Origin: DASVXQ01 sp036392615
GTDB lineage: Bacteria; Actinomycetota; CALGFH01
Length of the DNA: 64,000 nucleotides
Assembly: GCA_036392615.1 (NCBI GenBank)
Contig: DASVXQ010000611.1
Location: 1 to 64,000, forward strand
Direction: 5' to 3'
Position 1 is the first letter of the stretch. Every line of letters begins with the position of its first letter. Shown piece by piece: positions 55,015 through 63,873 of the stretch. The translations under genes and the position numbers were made by a program. The notes below the pieces were generated by a model, which saw only the letters and a program-made list of their open reading frames with translations, was not told where the DNA came from and did not search any database.

Positions 55015-55326
55015 TCAGAGCTGCCAGACGACCGGCAGCTCGGCGTCCGCCGCACCGGAGTAGTCGTGGACCACCTCGAGCAGCTCGGCCATGCGCGCCT
55101 GCCAGGCGACGTTCACCGGCAGGTGCTCCAGGTCGGCCAGCATGCCGCGGTAGTGCTCGCACTCGACCAGGTGGAACAGGTCGAGGCCGCTGCGCCAGAT
55201 GGTCCACGAGCGCACGCCCGCGGCCCTGATGGCCGCGGTCAGCTCCGCCGGGACCTCGCGGTGCGCCGCCTCGTAGGCCGCCTCGGCGCCAGGCTTGAGC
55301 CGTGTGTGCAGTGCCACCCGCATCAT
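55015..55326 (-). CDS. RhaM-like sugar mutarotase
   Basis: 103 residues of the L-rhamnose mutarotase family. Motifs VALHTRLKPGAEAAYEAAH, GVRSWTIWRSG and LFHLVECEHY hold the catalytic His/Tyr positions. It speeds interconversion of anomers of a 6-deoxy sugar. It faces the dehydratase gene with 13 bases between the stops, so it is made from another promoter. That suggests the same sugar pathway. Confidence 0.85.
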   Translation of the reverse strand: MMRVALHTRLKPGAEAAYEAAHREVPAELTAAIRAAGVRSWTIWRSGLDLFHLVECEHYRGMLADLEHLPVNVAWQARMAELLEVVHDYSGAADAELPVVWQL

Positions 55327-55501
55327 GCGCGCACCTCCGCGTCTGGGGAGCGACGGAACGCCGGTCGCGGCCGTCGCGTTGCAGCCTGCTGCTATGGTCC
55401 CCTGGCAGCGTCAAGGGATCCACGAGCAGGGAGCCGGGCGATCGATGCGCAGCGAGCCGTCCCCGCCCCGGCCTGAGCGGGCCAGGTGGCCCCGGCTGGG
55501 C

Positions 55502-55600
55502 GCGGCCGGACCAGGCCCATCTGATCCGCGACTTCCGCGAGTTCACCGGCACCACCCCGACCCGCTTCGTCACCCAGATGGCCGGGCCAGCGGTGCAATC
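55502..55600 (+). pseudogene. C-terminal scrap of an AraC-type regulator
   Basis: DQAHLIRDFREFTGTTPTRFV is the second helix-turn-helix and signature of AraC proteins. No N-terminal part is present. Remnant of a deleted regulator. Confidence 0.65.
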
Positions 55601-55868
55601 CGTTCAAGACCCGCTCGAGGTCGCCTCCCAGCCTGGCCGGCGACACTGCCGTGGCGACCTGACGGGAGGGTGCGCGACGCGCGGACGGTCCGGACCGTTC
55701 TGGGCCGGGTGATCGCACTGAGCGGCGCGGCCGCCGCCTGAGGAGCGGCTGACGCGGGTCCTGCCGCCGGGGCCCGATCCGTGGAAGGATGGACCCGTCG
55801 GCGGCAACGCAGTTTCACGGATACCGGCTGACCTGCGCGGCAGGCGGCCCTCGTGAGAGGCGGGATCC

Positions 55869-56060
55869 ATGAGCCAGACCCGCAAGCTGTACCGCAGCCA
55901 AACCAATCGCATGCTGGGCGGCGTCTGTGGCGGCCTGGCCGAGTTCCTCAACACCGACGTGACCCTGATCCGGGTGCTGTTCGTGCTGCTGACGGTGCTC
56001 GGCGGCGCCGGCCCGATCATCTACCTGGCGATGTGGATCATCGTCCCCAACCAGCCGTGA
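55869..56060 (+). CDS. PspC-domain small membrane protein
   Basis: 63 residues; RLYRSQTNRMLGGVCGGLAEF-type start (here KLYRSQTNRMLGGVCGG) and a single helix VLFVLLTVLGGAGPIIYLAMWIIV. Complete for a stand-alone PspC domain. It probably helps respond to membrane stress. The next gene starts seven bases after its stop. Confidence 0.92.
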   Translation: MSQTRKLYRSQTNRMLGGVCGGLAEFLNTDVTLIRVLFVLLTVLGGAGPIIYLAMWIIVPNQP

Positions 56061-56067
56061 GCGGGCG

Positions 56068-56454
56068 GTGGTGAGCGACGCGGCGGCGCGCGACGCCCTG
56101 CCAGCGGCGGAGTACCTGCTGTTCGGCGTCGTGGTGGTGCACACGCTGCCCAGGCACGGCTGGATCGCGCGTCGGGTCAGCCGGCCCTACCGGACCATCG
56201 TGTGGCAGACGCTGCGCGTGGCCGTGGGCGTGGCCACCTGGCCGACGGTGTTCCTCTTCGAGTGGGTCGTGAACGGCGGGCGGCTGCCGCTCCCAGAGGA
56301 CAGCTGGATCATGGAGCTGCTCCGCTGGCCCTACGGCAGCCTGCTGCACCAGGCCGGGACACTCGCTGCCGCTGTGGTGCTCTGGCCGCTGGTCTTCGCC
56401 GCCGAGTGGGCCATCTGGCTGCTGCGCCTCGGCTCCCGCCGTCGCCACGGGTAG
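56068..56454 (+). CDS. Hypothetical membrane protein after pspC
   Basis: 128 residues, three hydrophobic segments (AAEYLLFGVVVVHTL, TLRVAVGVATWPTVFLFEWVV, TLAAAVVLWPLVFAAEWAIWLL). No known motif. The closeness to the PspC gene suggests co-transcription. Confidence 0.65.
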   Translation: MVSDAAARDALPAAEYLLFGVVVVHTLPRHGWIARRVSRPYRTIVWQTLRVAVGVATWPTVFLFEWVVNGGRLPLPEDSWIMELLRWPYGSLLHQAGTLAAAVVLWPLVFAAEWAIWLLRLGSRRRHG

Positions 56455-56473
56455 CGGCTCCAGCCGCACGTGC

Positions 56474-56872
56474 TCAGGTGCGCAGCGCCTCGACCGTCGC
56501 CGTGGGGACGATCCCTTCCACCAGGCGGGCCAGCTCGCTGTCCAGAGTGACGAACGCATCCGCCTGCAGCTGCGTGAGTGCGACGTACTCGGCGTCGTAG
56601 GTCTCTGCCAGCCCCAGCTGGTCGGCGACCTCCCAGGCCCGCCGCCGGAGCACCGCGTCGCCGAGGAGGCGGATCGGGATGGTCCGGATGCGGGCGAGCC
56701 GGTCGAGGGCCACGTCGCGTGGGATCTCGCCTCGGTACACGGCCTCGTGCAGGACCGAGAGCATCTGGGAGCGCAACAGCGTCGGCGCGAGCAGCTCGTG
56801 CTCGGCGGAGACCTCGATCCCCTCGCTGGCCAAGTGGAGGAGGGCGCCACAGTCGACGACGAATCTGGTCAT
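56474..56872 (-). CDS. PIN-domain protein (VapC-like), orphan
   Basis: 132 residues. The first acidic residue is in FVVDCGALL, and the C-terminal acids are in YDAEYVALTQLQADAFVTLD. The position where VapC proteins usually hold Glu reads LLRSQ, so one metal ligand may be missing or shifted. Such proteins cut RNA. No antitoxin-like gene lies upstream on the minus strand: the next gene, at 56931, is divergent. Confidence 0.8.
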   Translation of the reverse strand: MTRFVVDCGALLHLASEGIEVSAEHELLAPTLLRSQMLSVLHEAVYRGEIPRDVALDRLARIRTIPIRLLGDAVLRRRAWEVADQLGLAETYDAEYVALTQLQADAFVTLDSELARLVEGIVPTATVEALRT

Positions 56873-56930
56873 GGACTGACGAGCCTACCGCTCGCGGAGC
56901 GCACTGGGAATCGTGACGGGAGGAAGGACG

Positions 56931-57920
56931 ATGGGTGAGGTGGATGTGACCGGACCGCGGATCGGGTGGGGCGTGCTCGGGGCCGCAGGGATCGCGCGGC
57001 GGCGGTTCCTGCCCGCGCTGGAGCAGGCGCGCAACGGCCACCTGGTGGCGCTCGGGTCCCGCAGCCTTGACCGGGCCGCGGCGCTCGCCCCGGGCGGCGC
57101 GGTCGGCTCCTACGAGGACGTGCTCGCGGACCCGGCGGTCGACGCCGTCTACATCCCGCTGCCCAACGGCCTGCACGCCGAGTGGGTCCGCAGGGCGCTC
57201 GCCGCCGGCAAGCACGTGCTGTGCGAGAAGCCGCTGGTCCTGCGCGCCGCGGAGGCGGAGGAGATCGCGATCATGGCGGCCGCGGCCGGCAGGGTGGTCA
57301 TGGAGGGCTTCATGTACCGGCTCCATCCGCAGTACGAGCCGGCCGTCTGGGAGCCGCTGGTCGAGCGGATCGGGCGGTTGCGGGCGGCGCACGTGCGCCG
57401 CAGCTTCACCCAGGACCACCCCGGCGACTACCGCGAGGACGCCGCACTCGGCGGCGGCGCGATCTGGGACATCGGCTGCTACTGCCTCGACCTGGTGACC
57501 CGGCTCTGCGGCGCGCCGGTCGAGGTCCACGCCACGGGCGACCTGCGGCGTGGGGTGGAATGGACCTCCGCGGTGCAGCTCCGGTTCCCCTCCGGGGTGC
57601 TGGCGAGCGCCTGGTGGAGCTTTGCCGGGCCGCTGTCGCAGCGGCTCTCGCTGGTCGGCGAGCTCGGCACGCTGGAGCTCGACGCTCCCTTCCGCTCGGA
57701 CGGCCCTTCCGGAGCGTGGCTCGACACCGGCGACGGGGCCCGGTGGATCGAGTTCCCAGGCGACGACTGCTTCCGCCGCGAGATCGAGCATTTCGGCGAC
57801 GTGGTCCTCGGAGCGGCCACACCCGCGGTCCCGCTGGGCGACTCGGCCCGGTGGCTGCACGTGGCCGAGGTCGTCGAACGGCAGGTGCGCGCGCGGGCCG
57901 ACCGGCCAGGCGAGGGCTGA
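56931..57920 (+). CDS. Gfo/Idh/MocA dehydrogenase
   Basis: 329 residues with GGGAGGAAGG before the ATG. The nucleotide fold has GVLGAAGIARRRFLPAL; CEKPLVL holds the catalytic Lys; GGGAIWDIGCYCLD holds the conserved Asp/His-type site. It resembles xylose/glucose-fructose type oxidoreductases. A likely part of the sugar pathway encoded just before it. Confidence 0.9.
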   Translation: MGEVDVTGPRIGWGVLGAAGIARRRFLPALEQARNGHLVALGSRSLDRAAALAPGGAVGSYEDVLADPAVDAVYIPLPNGLHAEWVRRALAAGKHVLCEKPLVLRAAEAEEIAIMAAAAGRVVMEGFMYRLHPQYEPAVWEPLVERIGRLRAAHVRRSFTQDHPGDYREDAALGGGAIWDIGCYCLDLVTRLCGAPVEVHATGDLRRGVEWTSAVQLRFPSGVLASAWWSFAGPLSQRLSLVGELGTLELDAPFRSDGPSGAWLDTGDGARWIEFPGDDCFRREIEHFGDVVLGAATPAVPLGDSARWLHVAEVVERQVRARADRPGEG

Positions 57921-57930
57921 CGCGAACGCC

Positions 57931-57960
57931 GATGGACCCTTGCGGGAGCAGGGGTCCATC
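57931..57960. terminator. Hairpin between convergent genes
   Basis: GATGGACCC and GGGTCCATC form a perfect 9-bp stem with a 12-base loop, 10 bases after one stop and 20 before the other. No T run. It likely serves both convergent genes. Confidence 0.7.
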
Positions 57961-57979
57961 GGGGTCCGGAGGGGTGCGC

Positions 57980-58498
57980 TCAGCGGCAGGGCGCGGGCGT
58001 CGGGGTGGCCACGGACGGTGGCGCCCCCGGCGGGAGGACGAAGCTGGCATAGACCGCCGCCGGCTCCTTCCCGCGGTTCTCGGCGACGTGGACGGCGCCC
58101 GGGAACTCGAAGAATCCCTGGCCCGCCGGTACGACCTGGGACACGCAGCGCCCGTGGGCGGCGTGGCTGAGGGTCACGGCTCCGGCGACGACCTGCACGA
58201 AGACGGGACCCGGGTGGTCGTGCCAGCCGGTCGACGCGCCCGGCTGGAAGTCGAGGCGGGCGGTCAGCACGTTCGACTCGCGGTGTCGGACGACCTTGAG
58301 CGGGCCGGGAACCAGCGCCGCCGCGACCGGGGTGACGACCGGGCCGGGCGGCGGCGCGGTCTGCGCGCCCTCGGCCGCGCTACCGGCGGCGCTGGCGATG
58401 CCGCCGACGGAGAAGAGCAGGGCCGCGCCGACGGCGGCGGCGGTCAGCGCCGCCGAGCTGACCAGAACGGCTCGACGGCTGGGAACGGGAAGGCGCAT
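57980..58498 (-). CDS. Secreted cupin protein
   Basis: 172 residues. Signal segment VLVSSAALTAAAVGAALLFSVGGIASA, then a single cupin barrel with GWHDHPG and FFEFPGAVHV, which carry the metal His residues. Two Cys (GRCVS and the terminal PCR) may pair. The ligand or reaction is unknown. Confidence 0.8.
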   Translation of the reverse strand: MRLPVPSRRAVLVSSAALTAAAVGAALLFSVGGIASAAGSAAEGAQTAPPPGPVVTPVAAALVPGPLKVVRHRESNVLTARLDFQPGASTGWHDHPGPVFVQVVAGAVTLSHAAHGRCVSQVVPAGQGFFEFPGAVHVAENRGKEPAAVYASFVLPPGAPPSVATPTPAPCR

Positions 58499-58705
58499 GC
58501 AAGCCCCTTTCTGCGGTGCCGGGAACGAGGTGCCGGTCGCCGACGCGACCAGCGGCGGGGACCGTATGGCGGGCCGCTCAGCGGCTCCTCAGCCGGCGCT
58601 TAGCCACGGCTTAACCGGAGCCGACGTAGATCGTGTGCACGAGCTGGTCGTGCCAGGGGTCAGCGGCCGGTGATCGCCCCGCGGCTAGGGAGGACAGAGC
58701 CTGAG

Positions 58706-59152
58706 ATGGCTGGGTCGGCTGCCAAGGATCATGTCGTCTACCCGCTGGAGAAGCGGGTGATCAACCCGATCGTCCTGCTCGCATGGGAGCTCGGCATCCC
58801 GCCTCCGGGCGACGCCCTGCTGGAGACGACCGGGCGGCGGACGGGACAGCCGCGGCGAACGCCAGTGTGCGATGGCCTGGACGGGGAGACCTTCTGGCTG
58901 GTGGCCCAGCGCGGGCGACGCGCCGACTGGGTCAAGAACATCCAGGCCAACCCGCGCGTCCGGGTCAAGGTCCGCAGCGGGTCTGGCGTCGTCTGGAGGG
59001 CCGGAACGGCGCACATTCTGGACGATGACGACCCGCGCGAGCGGCAGCGGCGGATCGGCCGGGGCAACCTGGCGCGCCGCCTGTGCGTGTCCGCGTCGGC
59101 GGCGATGGACACCGATCCGCTGACGGTGCGCATCGACCTTGATACCCGCTGA
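58706..59152 (+). CDS. Deazaflavin (F420)-dependent nitroreductase-like protein (Ddn family)
   Basis: 148 residues. LLETTGRRTGQPRRTPV, then WLVAQRGRRADWVKNIQANPRVRVKV is the split-barrel Ddn signature. It likely uses reduced F420 to reduce quinones or other small compounds. GGGAGGACAG lies before the ATG at 58706. Confidence 0.88.
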   Translation: MAGSAAKDHVVYPLEKRVINPIVLLAWELGIPPPGDALLETTGRRTGQPRRTPVCDGLDGETFWLVAQRGRRADWVKNIQANPRVRVKVRSGSGVVWRAGTAHILDDDDPRERQRRIGRGNLARRLCVSASAAMDTDPLTVRIDLDTR

Positions 59153-59195
59153 TTCCTGGCAGGCGTGACCCCGCTCAACCAGCAAACGGGTTGGG

Positions 59196-59570
59196 CCGAA
59201 GAACTACCTGTGGGCACCCGCTCGCGCGGTTCCCTGTGGTGCCGCCGCGCCGGCGGCCCGGTCGCGGCGGAGGCCTCGAGGAGACCGCGGTATCACGCCG
59301 GACCGGTGACTCTGGGGCCGCCGGCAGCCTCTTCGGCACGAGGTACCTGCCCGGCTACGCCTGGTTGTTCCCCATCGATCAAGGCCGCGCCAGCGTCGGC
59401 ATGGGGCATGGACGTCTCGAAGCACCACGGGATCAGCGCGCTGGCTCATCACATGAGGGAGGCGTGATGACAACACTGACCAAGGAACCAACGACCCTCG
59501 GGATGCCGTGGGAGGAGCAGTACGGCTACGCCCAGGCAGTGAAGGTCGGAGACACCGTCTACCTTTCCGG
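59196..59570 (+). repeat. Inverted duplication, right-facing arm (RidA start region)
   Basis: CCGAAGAACTACCTGTGGGCA (59196-59216) and the last 127 bases (59444-59570: GCTCATCAC, GAGGCGTGATGACAACACTG, and the first 30 codons of RidA) recur inverted at 63320-63705. The middle has diverged. Confidence 0.75.
59335..59406 (+). pseudogene. Scrap of a geranylgeranyl-reductase-type flavoprotein
   Basis: RYLPGYAWLFPIDQGRASVGMG corresponds to the conserved GYGWVFP and VGxG motifs of this family. Neither the FAD-binding start nor the rest is present. Confidence 0.55.
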
Positions 59571-59865
59571 GCAGGTGAGCCACGACGACCGGGCCAACGT
59601 CCTCGGGGTCGGCGACATGGAAGTCCAGATGCGTACGGCCTATGCGAACATCGGGAAGGTGCTCGCACAGTACGGCGCGACGATCGACAACCTGGTCGAG
59701 GAGACGCTCTACGTCCGGGACATGGACGCCGCGTTCCAGGCCCGGGTGAAGATGAAGGACGAGGTCTTCGCCGGAAACCCGGTCGTCGCGAGCACCATCG
59801 TCCAGATCGAGCGTCTGGCCTTCCCGGAGCTCCTGGTCGAGATCAGGTGCGTCGCCAAGATGTGA
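59467..59865 (+). CDS. RidA-family protein
   Basis: 132 residues; GAGGGAGGC before the ATG. DTVYLSGQVSHDDR, MRTAYANIGKVLAQYGATIDNLVEETLYV and a tail with RLAFPELLVEIRCVAKM. The Arg usual in the imine-binding site (here EIRCVA) is kept. It hydrolyses reactive enamine/imine products of PLP enzymes or related compounds. Its N-terminal part is copied in the gene at 62415. Confidence 0.9.
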   Translation: MTTLTKEPTTLGMPWEEQYGYAQAVKVGDTVYLSGQVSHDDRANVLGVGDMEVQMRTAYANIGKVLAQYGATIDNLVEETLYVRDMDAAFQARVKMKDEVFAGNPVVASTIVQIERLAFPELLVEIRCVAKM

Positions 59866-59884
59866 CAGGGTGAGACCAGGCGGT

Positions 59885-60937
59885 TTATCGCAGGCGGACT
59901 CCGCCGGCGACGACGGCCGCCGGGCGGGCCAGCTGGTCCGGGTTCTGGCGGGGGTCGTGATGGTAGGTGACGATGTCGGCGGCCTTGCTGGCGCCGAGGA
60001 AGCGGCGAGGCCAGGTGCTCGCCGCGGCCAGCGCATCCTGCGGCTCCAGTCCCATCTGGGCCAGCAGCGCCACCTCCCGGGGGATCGACCCGGTCACGTC
60101 CGTGCCGGCCAGCACCGGCACGCCGAGCCGGACGGCCAACGGCAGCAGCTCGGCGATCCGCGCGCGGCCCTCCTGGAACCGGTGCCGGCGCTCCGGCGTC
60201 ATGTCCGGGGCGTCCAGCATGGTGAGCAGCGCGCCCACCGTCGGCGTCCAGGCGGTTCCACGGTCCGCCATGTCCCTGACGGCGTGCTCGTCCAGCCCGA
60301 ACCCGTGCTCAACGGAATCCACACCCGCGGCGACCAGCTGGCCCGCGCCCGGCACCGTCGAGTGCACCGCCACCCGGGCACCGGCCTCGTGCGCCGCGGC
60401 CACCAGCCGCGCGATGGCGTCGATCCGGTACGTGGCCTCGGCGTCGGTCCCGGCGGCCAGGTCGGGGAAGTCGGCGATCACCTTGACCCAGGCCGCTCCC
60501 CGGCCGATCTCCGCCATCGCGGCGTCGACCAGGCCGGTCTCATCCACCGGCGCGTCGAGCAGGTCCGGGAAGTAGCGGCCGGCCGGAGCCAGGAACCGGC
60601 CGGCCGCCTGCAGCGCCGGCGTGCCCGGCCCGGACCCGAGCTGCAGGGTCAGGCCGCCCGCAGAGCCGACATCGCGGACCAGGGTGATCCCCGCCTGCGC
60701 CCAGGCGACCAGGTTCGCCCGGGCGGCGCTGGCGGCCAACGGCACCAGGCCCGCCGGCCCGGAGCCAACGGCCGGGTGCGCGTGCGCGTCGACCAGCCCG
60801 GGCAGGACGAACCCACCCGGGAGCGGGTCGGCGCCGGCCACCGGCCGGTCATGGACGGCGCCCGAGCCGTCGATCCACCACGACGCCGGCTCGTCGCCGA
60901 AGGGGAGCGCAACGCCGTGAAGCGCCCAGGCCTTCAT
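59885..60937 (-). CDS. Amidohydrolase (imidazolonepropionase/prolidase-like)
   Basis: 350 residues from ATG 60937. FVLPGLVDAHAHPAVG carries the HxH metal motif; later His in VAVHSTVPG and SVEHGFGLDEHA, and Asp in VLAGTDVTG complete the site. Converges with RidA. It would hydrolyse a C-N bond in a small compound. Confidence 0.88.
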   Translation of the reverse strand: MKAWALHGVALPFGDEPASWWIDGSGAVHDRPVAGADPLPGGFVLPGLVDAHAHPAVGSGPAGLVPLAASAARANLVAWAQAGITLVRDVGSAGGLTLQLGSGPGTPALQAAGRFLAPAGRYFPDLLDAPVDETGLVDAAMAEIGRGAAWVKVIADFPDLAAGTDAEATYRIDAIARLVAAAHEAGARVAVHSTVPGAGQLVAAGVDSVEHGFGLDEHAVRDMADRGTAWTPTVGALLTMLDAPDMTPERRHRFQEGRARIAELLPLAVRLGVPVLAGTDVTGSIPREVALLAQMGLEPQDALAAASTWPRRFLGASKAADIVTYHHDPRQNPDQLARPAAVVAGGVRLR

Positions 60938-61047
60938 CCCGGCACGGTAACGACGGGTGCCTGAGCGCGCCACCACCAGCGGGGATGGAGCAGCGTCTCA
61001 TGCTGGTAGACGTTCGGCGGCCCATCGTTGACCACGGCATCGATGTA

Positions 61048-62202
61048 CTAGGAGCGACGCTCGCGTGAAAATCCCGCGTCGGCGCAGGCACTCTCCAGGC
61101 TGCCAAGCCCGAAGGCTTCAACCGGGCCGAGCGCGCCCGCGGGCCGCACGCCCTCCGTGGCCGCCCTGCCCGCCGCCCAGGCAAGCATCGGCGCGGTGAA
61201 CGAATAGGGATCCCCGCCGGTCAGGTGCACCCCGGCCAGCTTCCCGCCGCTGGCGTCGCCCGCCACCGCCACCACGTCTGAGCGGATGGCTTCCCCCGTG
61301 CCGGGCGCGGCCCTGCTGCGCTGAACCCGGCGGGCCTGCTGATCCAGAGCCCGGCGCACACCTGGCAGGCGGCCCAACGGCGTGGCGAGCGCGGAGGCGT
61401 AGGACACGAGCCTGGTGGCGGCGCCGAACCAGCCGAGGTAGACACCCACCTCGGTGAGCGGCGCCTGCGCCACGATGCCGCCTGCTCCCGCTGCCCGCGG
61501 CCGCAGCCTGGGCAGCGCGAAATGCTCCGATGAGCCGATCGAGAAGGCCTGCCGTGCCTTGCCGTCGATCTCGAACGACATGACGCGCGCGGCGGTCCGC
61601 TCGCTCACGACGCGGCCGCCGCGGAACGCGTAGCCGGGCTCGAGCAGCACGCCGGCCACCGACGCGCGCGTGCCCGCGCTTGTCCCCTTCCGGATGTTCC
61701 CGCGCACGAAGTAGCCGACCCGCACCCGGGCCGCGGCGGGCCCGGCGGCCTCGAGCGCGAGAGCCCCCGCGAGGTTTCCTGGCACGTAGTCGTAGCCGAA
61801 CGCGGTCAGCAGCACCGCACCGGTGCGTTCCGCCCGCGGGCCGAATTCCTCGAACACCTGGCGGATGAACGGCGGTTCACCGCTGGAGTCCAGGTAGATC
61901 GCGCCCGCTTCCACGGCCGCCGCCACGGCGGACCGGCCGACCTTCAAGAATGGTCCCGCGGTCGACACCAGCACGTCGCCAGGCTCGAGCAGCTGCCGCA
62001 GTGGCTCAGGTCGTTCGATGCCCGCGACGGCCGTCTCCAGCTCGATCCCCTCGCCTGTCCGCGCGAGACGGGCGGCGAGCGCGTTCAGCCGGCCCCGGTC
62101 ACGGCCCGCAAGGACCGGGCGGGCGCCGCTGGCGACCATCGCCCGCGCGGTGCGCGCCCCGATATAGCCCGTCGCCCCGTACAGGACGATTCGACCTGGC
62201 AT
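61048..62202 (-). CDS. Saccharopine-dehydrogenase-like oxidoreductase
   Basis: 384 residues. Rossmann motif IVLYGATGYIGARTARAM, then AGRDRGRLNALA and LVSTAGPFLKVG and FGYDYVPGNLAG, as in trans-acting enoyl reductase/saccharopine dehydrogenase-like proteins. It probably acts on a lipid-like or carboxylic substrate with NADP. The start follows CAGGTC only loosely. Confidence 0.85.
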   Translation of the reverse strand: MPGRIVLYGATGYIGARTARAMVASGARPVLAGRDRGRLNALAARLARTGEGIELETAVAGIERPEPLRQLLEPGDVLVSTAGPFLKVGRSAVAAAVEAGAIYLDSSGEPPFIRQVFEEFGPRAERTGAVLLTAFGYDYVPGNLAGALALEAAGPAAARVRVGYFVRGNIRKGTSAGTRASVAGVLLEPGYAFRGGRVVSERTAARVMSFEIDGKARQAFSIGSSEHFALPRLRPRAAGAGGIVAQAPLTEVGVYLGWFGAATRLVSYASALATPLGRLPGVRRALDQQARRVQRSRAAPGTGEAIRSDVVAVAGDASGGKLAGVHLTGGDPYSFTAPMLAWAAGRAATEGVRPAGALGPVEAFGLGSLESACADAGFSRERRS

Positions 62203-62414
62203 GGCATCAACCCACCGTCGCGTGTCTGGACGCGGCGGCCCTGGGCCGCCACCACGGTACAACCCATCCAAGTCATAGTTGGCCGCCACACTCCACGACG
62301 GCAGCCCAGGCGCCTGGCGCGCTGCAGGTCCGTTGCCGGCAGCGCCGCGTGGATGGGACAATCCGCCAACATCGGCCGAGCCTCCCCGCGGCGCCAGACG
62401 CTTCGATTGGCGCT

Positions 62415-63398
62415 CTATGCCGTGTCCGCGGGACTGGGTGTAGCCGCCACCCGTCGCAGCGCGACCCCATAGTGAGGCCAGAAGCGCAGGGTCGGCGGAA
62501 GCAACGGTGCCACCGTTCGGAGCACGCTGCGGAGCAGCGCGTAGCGGTGCTGCTCTCGCCGGTCCCACGCCAGCCCGAAGCCCTCCTGGAACCGCGCGGG
62601 CAGCAGTCCGGCCGTCAGCAACCTCGTGGTGGCAACCGGTGGGCGCGGCAGGCCAGGCAGCCAGCCATCGAGGACGGCGGCGGCAAGCTCCTGCGAGGTC
62701 TGGTCGACGGCAAGCTCCGGTCCGTGGACCATGCGCTGCAGATAGGCCTCGAAGGCGACATAGCTGTCGGGCAGGACCTGGTCGGTGACGCCGAACAACC
62801 TCGCGAAGGGCTTGCTTTGCTGGTAGTAGTCGGCGCGCTGCCCGAGGCTGAGCGAGCCGACGAACTGGTCCATCACGTCCAAGGCGACCATGACCAGGGT
62901 GGCGTGCACCCATAGCGCAAGCTGCGGGTCGCCAGCGCGGTAGACGGTACCGGCGGGAAAGCAACCGGACGCCGTCGGCAGCCGACCCTGGACGCGCTGG
63001 TGGAGCTTGCCGACCCGGGCCGCGGCCGTACGGGCTTGCTGCCGGTCGCCGAAGACGACCGTGAGGGTGGCGTCCAAGGTCGCGCGGAGGCGGCGCAGCG
63101 GGTCGTCCCGGAAGCTGCTGTGGGCGGCCACACCCGCCGCGATCAGCGGGTGGGCAAGCTGGAGCAGCAGGGCGGCCGGCCCGCCGAGCAGGAGAAGCTT
63201 CTCCCGCCAGACATGCCAGACCTGGGAGCCCGGCCCGAACCAACCGGGGTCGCCGGGACTCCCAGGTGCTAGGCGATCGGGGAGCAGCCGCGGCCTTGCG
63301 GGCCTCCCGGGCCTCCCGACGGTGTCTGCCTGGGCGTAGCCGTACCGCTCCTCCCACGGCATCCCGAGGGTCGTTGGTTCCCTGGTCAGTGTTGTCAT
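62415..63398 (-). CDS. MpaB/DUF2236-type oxygenase with a RidA-derived N-terminus
   Basis: 327 residues. The body begins near GDPGWFGPGSQVWHVWREKLLLLGGPAALLLQLAHPLIAAGV, the family start, with DYYQQSKPFARLFGV later. The first 27 residues (MTTLTREPTTLGMPWEERYGYAQA) copy RidA. So this gene uses a start site transplanted by the inverted duplication. The frame is intact. The family contains haem-dependent enzymes of rubber or peptide modification; the substrate here is unknown. Confidence 0.8.
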   Translation of the reverse strand: MTTLTREPTTLGMPWEERYGYAQADTVGRPGRPARPRLLPDRLAPGSPGDPGWFGPGSQVWHVWREKLLLLGGPAALLLQLAHPLIAAGVAAHSSFRDDPLRRLRATLDATLTVVFGDRQQARTAAARVGKLHQRVQGRLPTASGCFPAGTVYRAGDPQLALWVHATLVMVALDVMDQFVGSLSLGQRADYYQQSKPFARLFGVTDQVLPDSYVAFEAYLQRMVHGPELAVDQTSQELAAAVLDGWLPGLPRPPVATTRLLTAGLLPARFQEGFGLAWDRREQHRYALLRSVLRTVAPLLPPTLRFWPHYGVALRRVAATPSPADTA

Positions 63399-63705
63399 CA
63401 CGCCTCCTTCGCGTGATGAGCTGGCGGGTTCATCTCTGGAGTCAGGGCGCGTCGGCGGTACTTCTTGACCGCCTGCCGGCGCCTATCAAGTCGAATGAGG
63501 CGGATCCTCACCCGGCGGCGGTCCACGGCACGCCCAGGTCGTTGCCATGCCGGGCTGCCCGACCCCGGTGCGAGAAACCGGGCCTCCTCGCGGCAGGCTT
63601 GCCGCGTTCGCTGCGAACCGCATCGCGGTTCGCCGGCGGACGGGCCGCCGAGGCGCCGCCGCCACAAGCGGACGCGCAGGCGAATGCCCACAGGTAGTTC
63701 TTCGG
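63320..63705 (-). repeat. Inverted duplication, left-facing arm
   Basis: Mirrors 59196-59570: the RidA start part at 63320-63421 and the GAAGAACTACCTGTGGGCA motif at 63685-63705 in reverse. An 11-base deletion after CAGGCAG separates it from the RidA sequence, and beyond this it joins the DUF2236 gene. Confidence 0.75.
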
Positions 63706-63873
63706 TTCCAAGGAGCCGCTGGTTGAGGCGGCGCCCTCCCATGGCCACCGCCATCCATTCCGTCGGCAGCTCGAAGCGCTGTCCGGCGCCGGCCATGACC
63801 GGCGGGCTGCGCACTTCTTCCGAGGTGGCGGGCCGTTTCGGTGACGGGTAGCGTCTCCGCCGGGGAGGACAGC

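Noticed and set aside
53331..55055. 574-codon minus-strand open frame
   Set aside because: Antisense to the permease and dehydratase genes; no domain signal.
55302..55741. Longer plus-strand frames around the AraC scrap
   Set aside because: Apart from about 25 residues of AraC signature, the frames show no continuing homology, so only the scrap is reported.
63508..63711. 67-codon minus-strand frame starting EPKNYLWAF
   Set aside because: It lies in the duplicated leader and the matching frame in the other arm has diverged; I could not support it as a gene.
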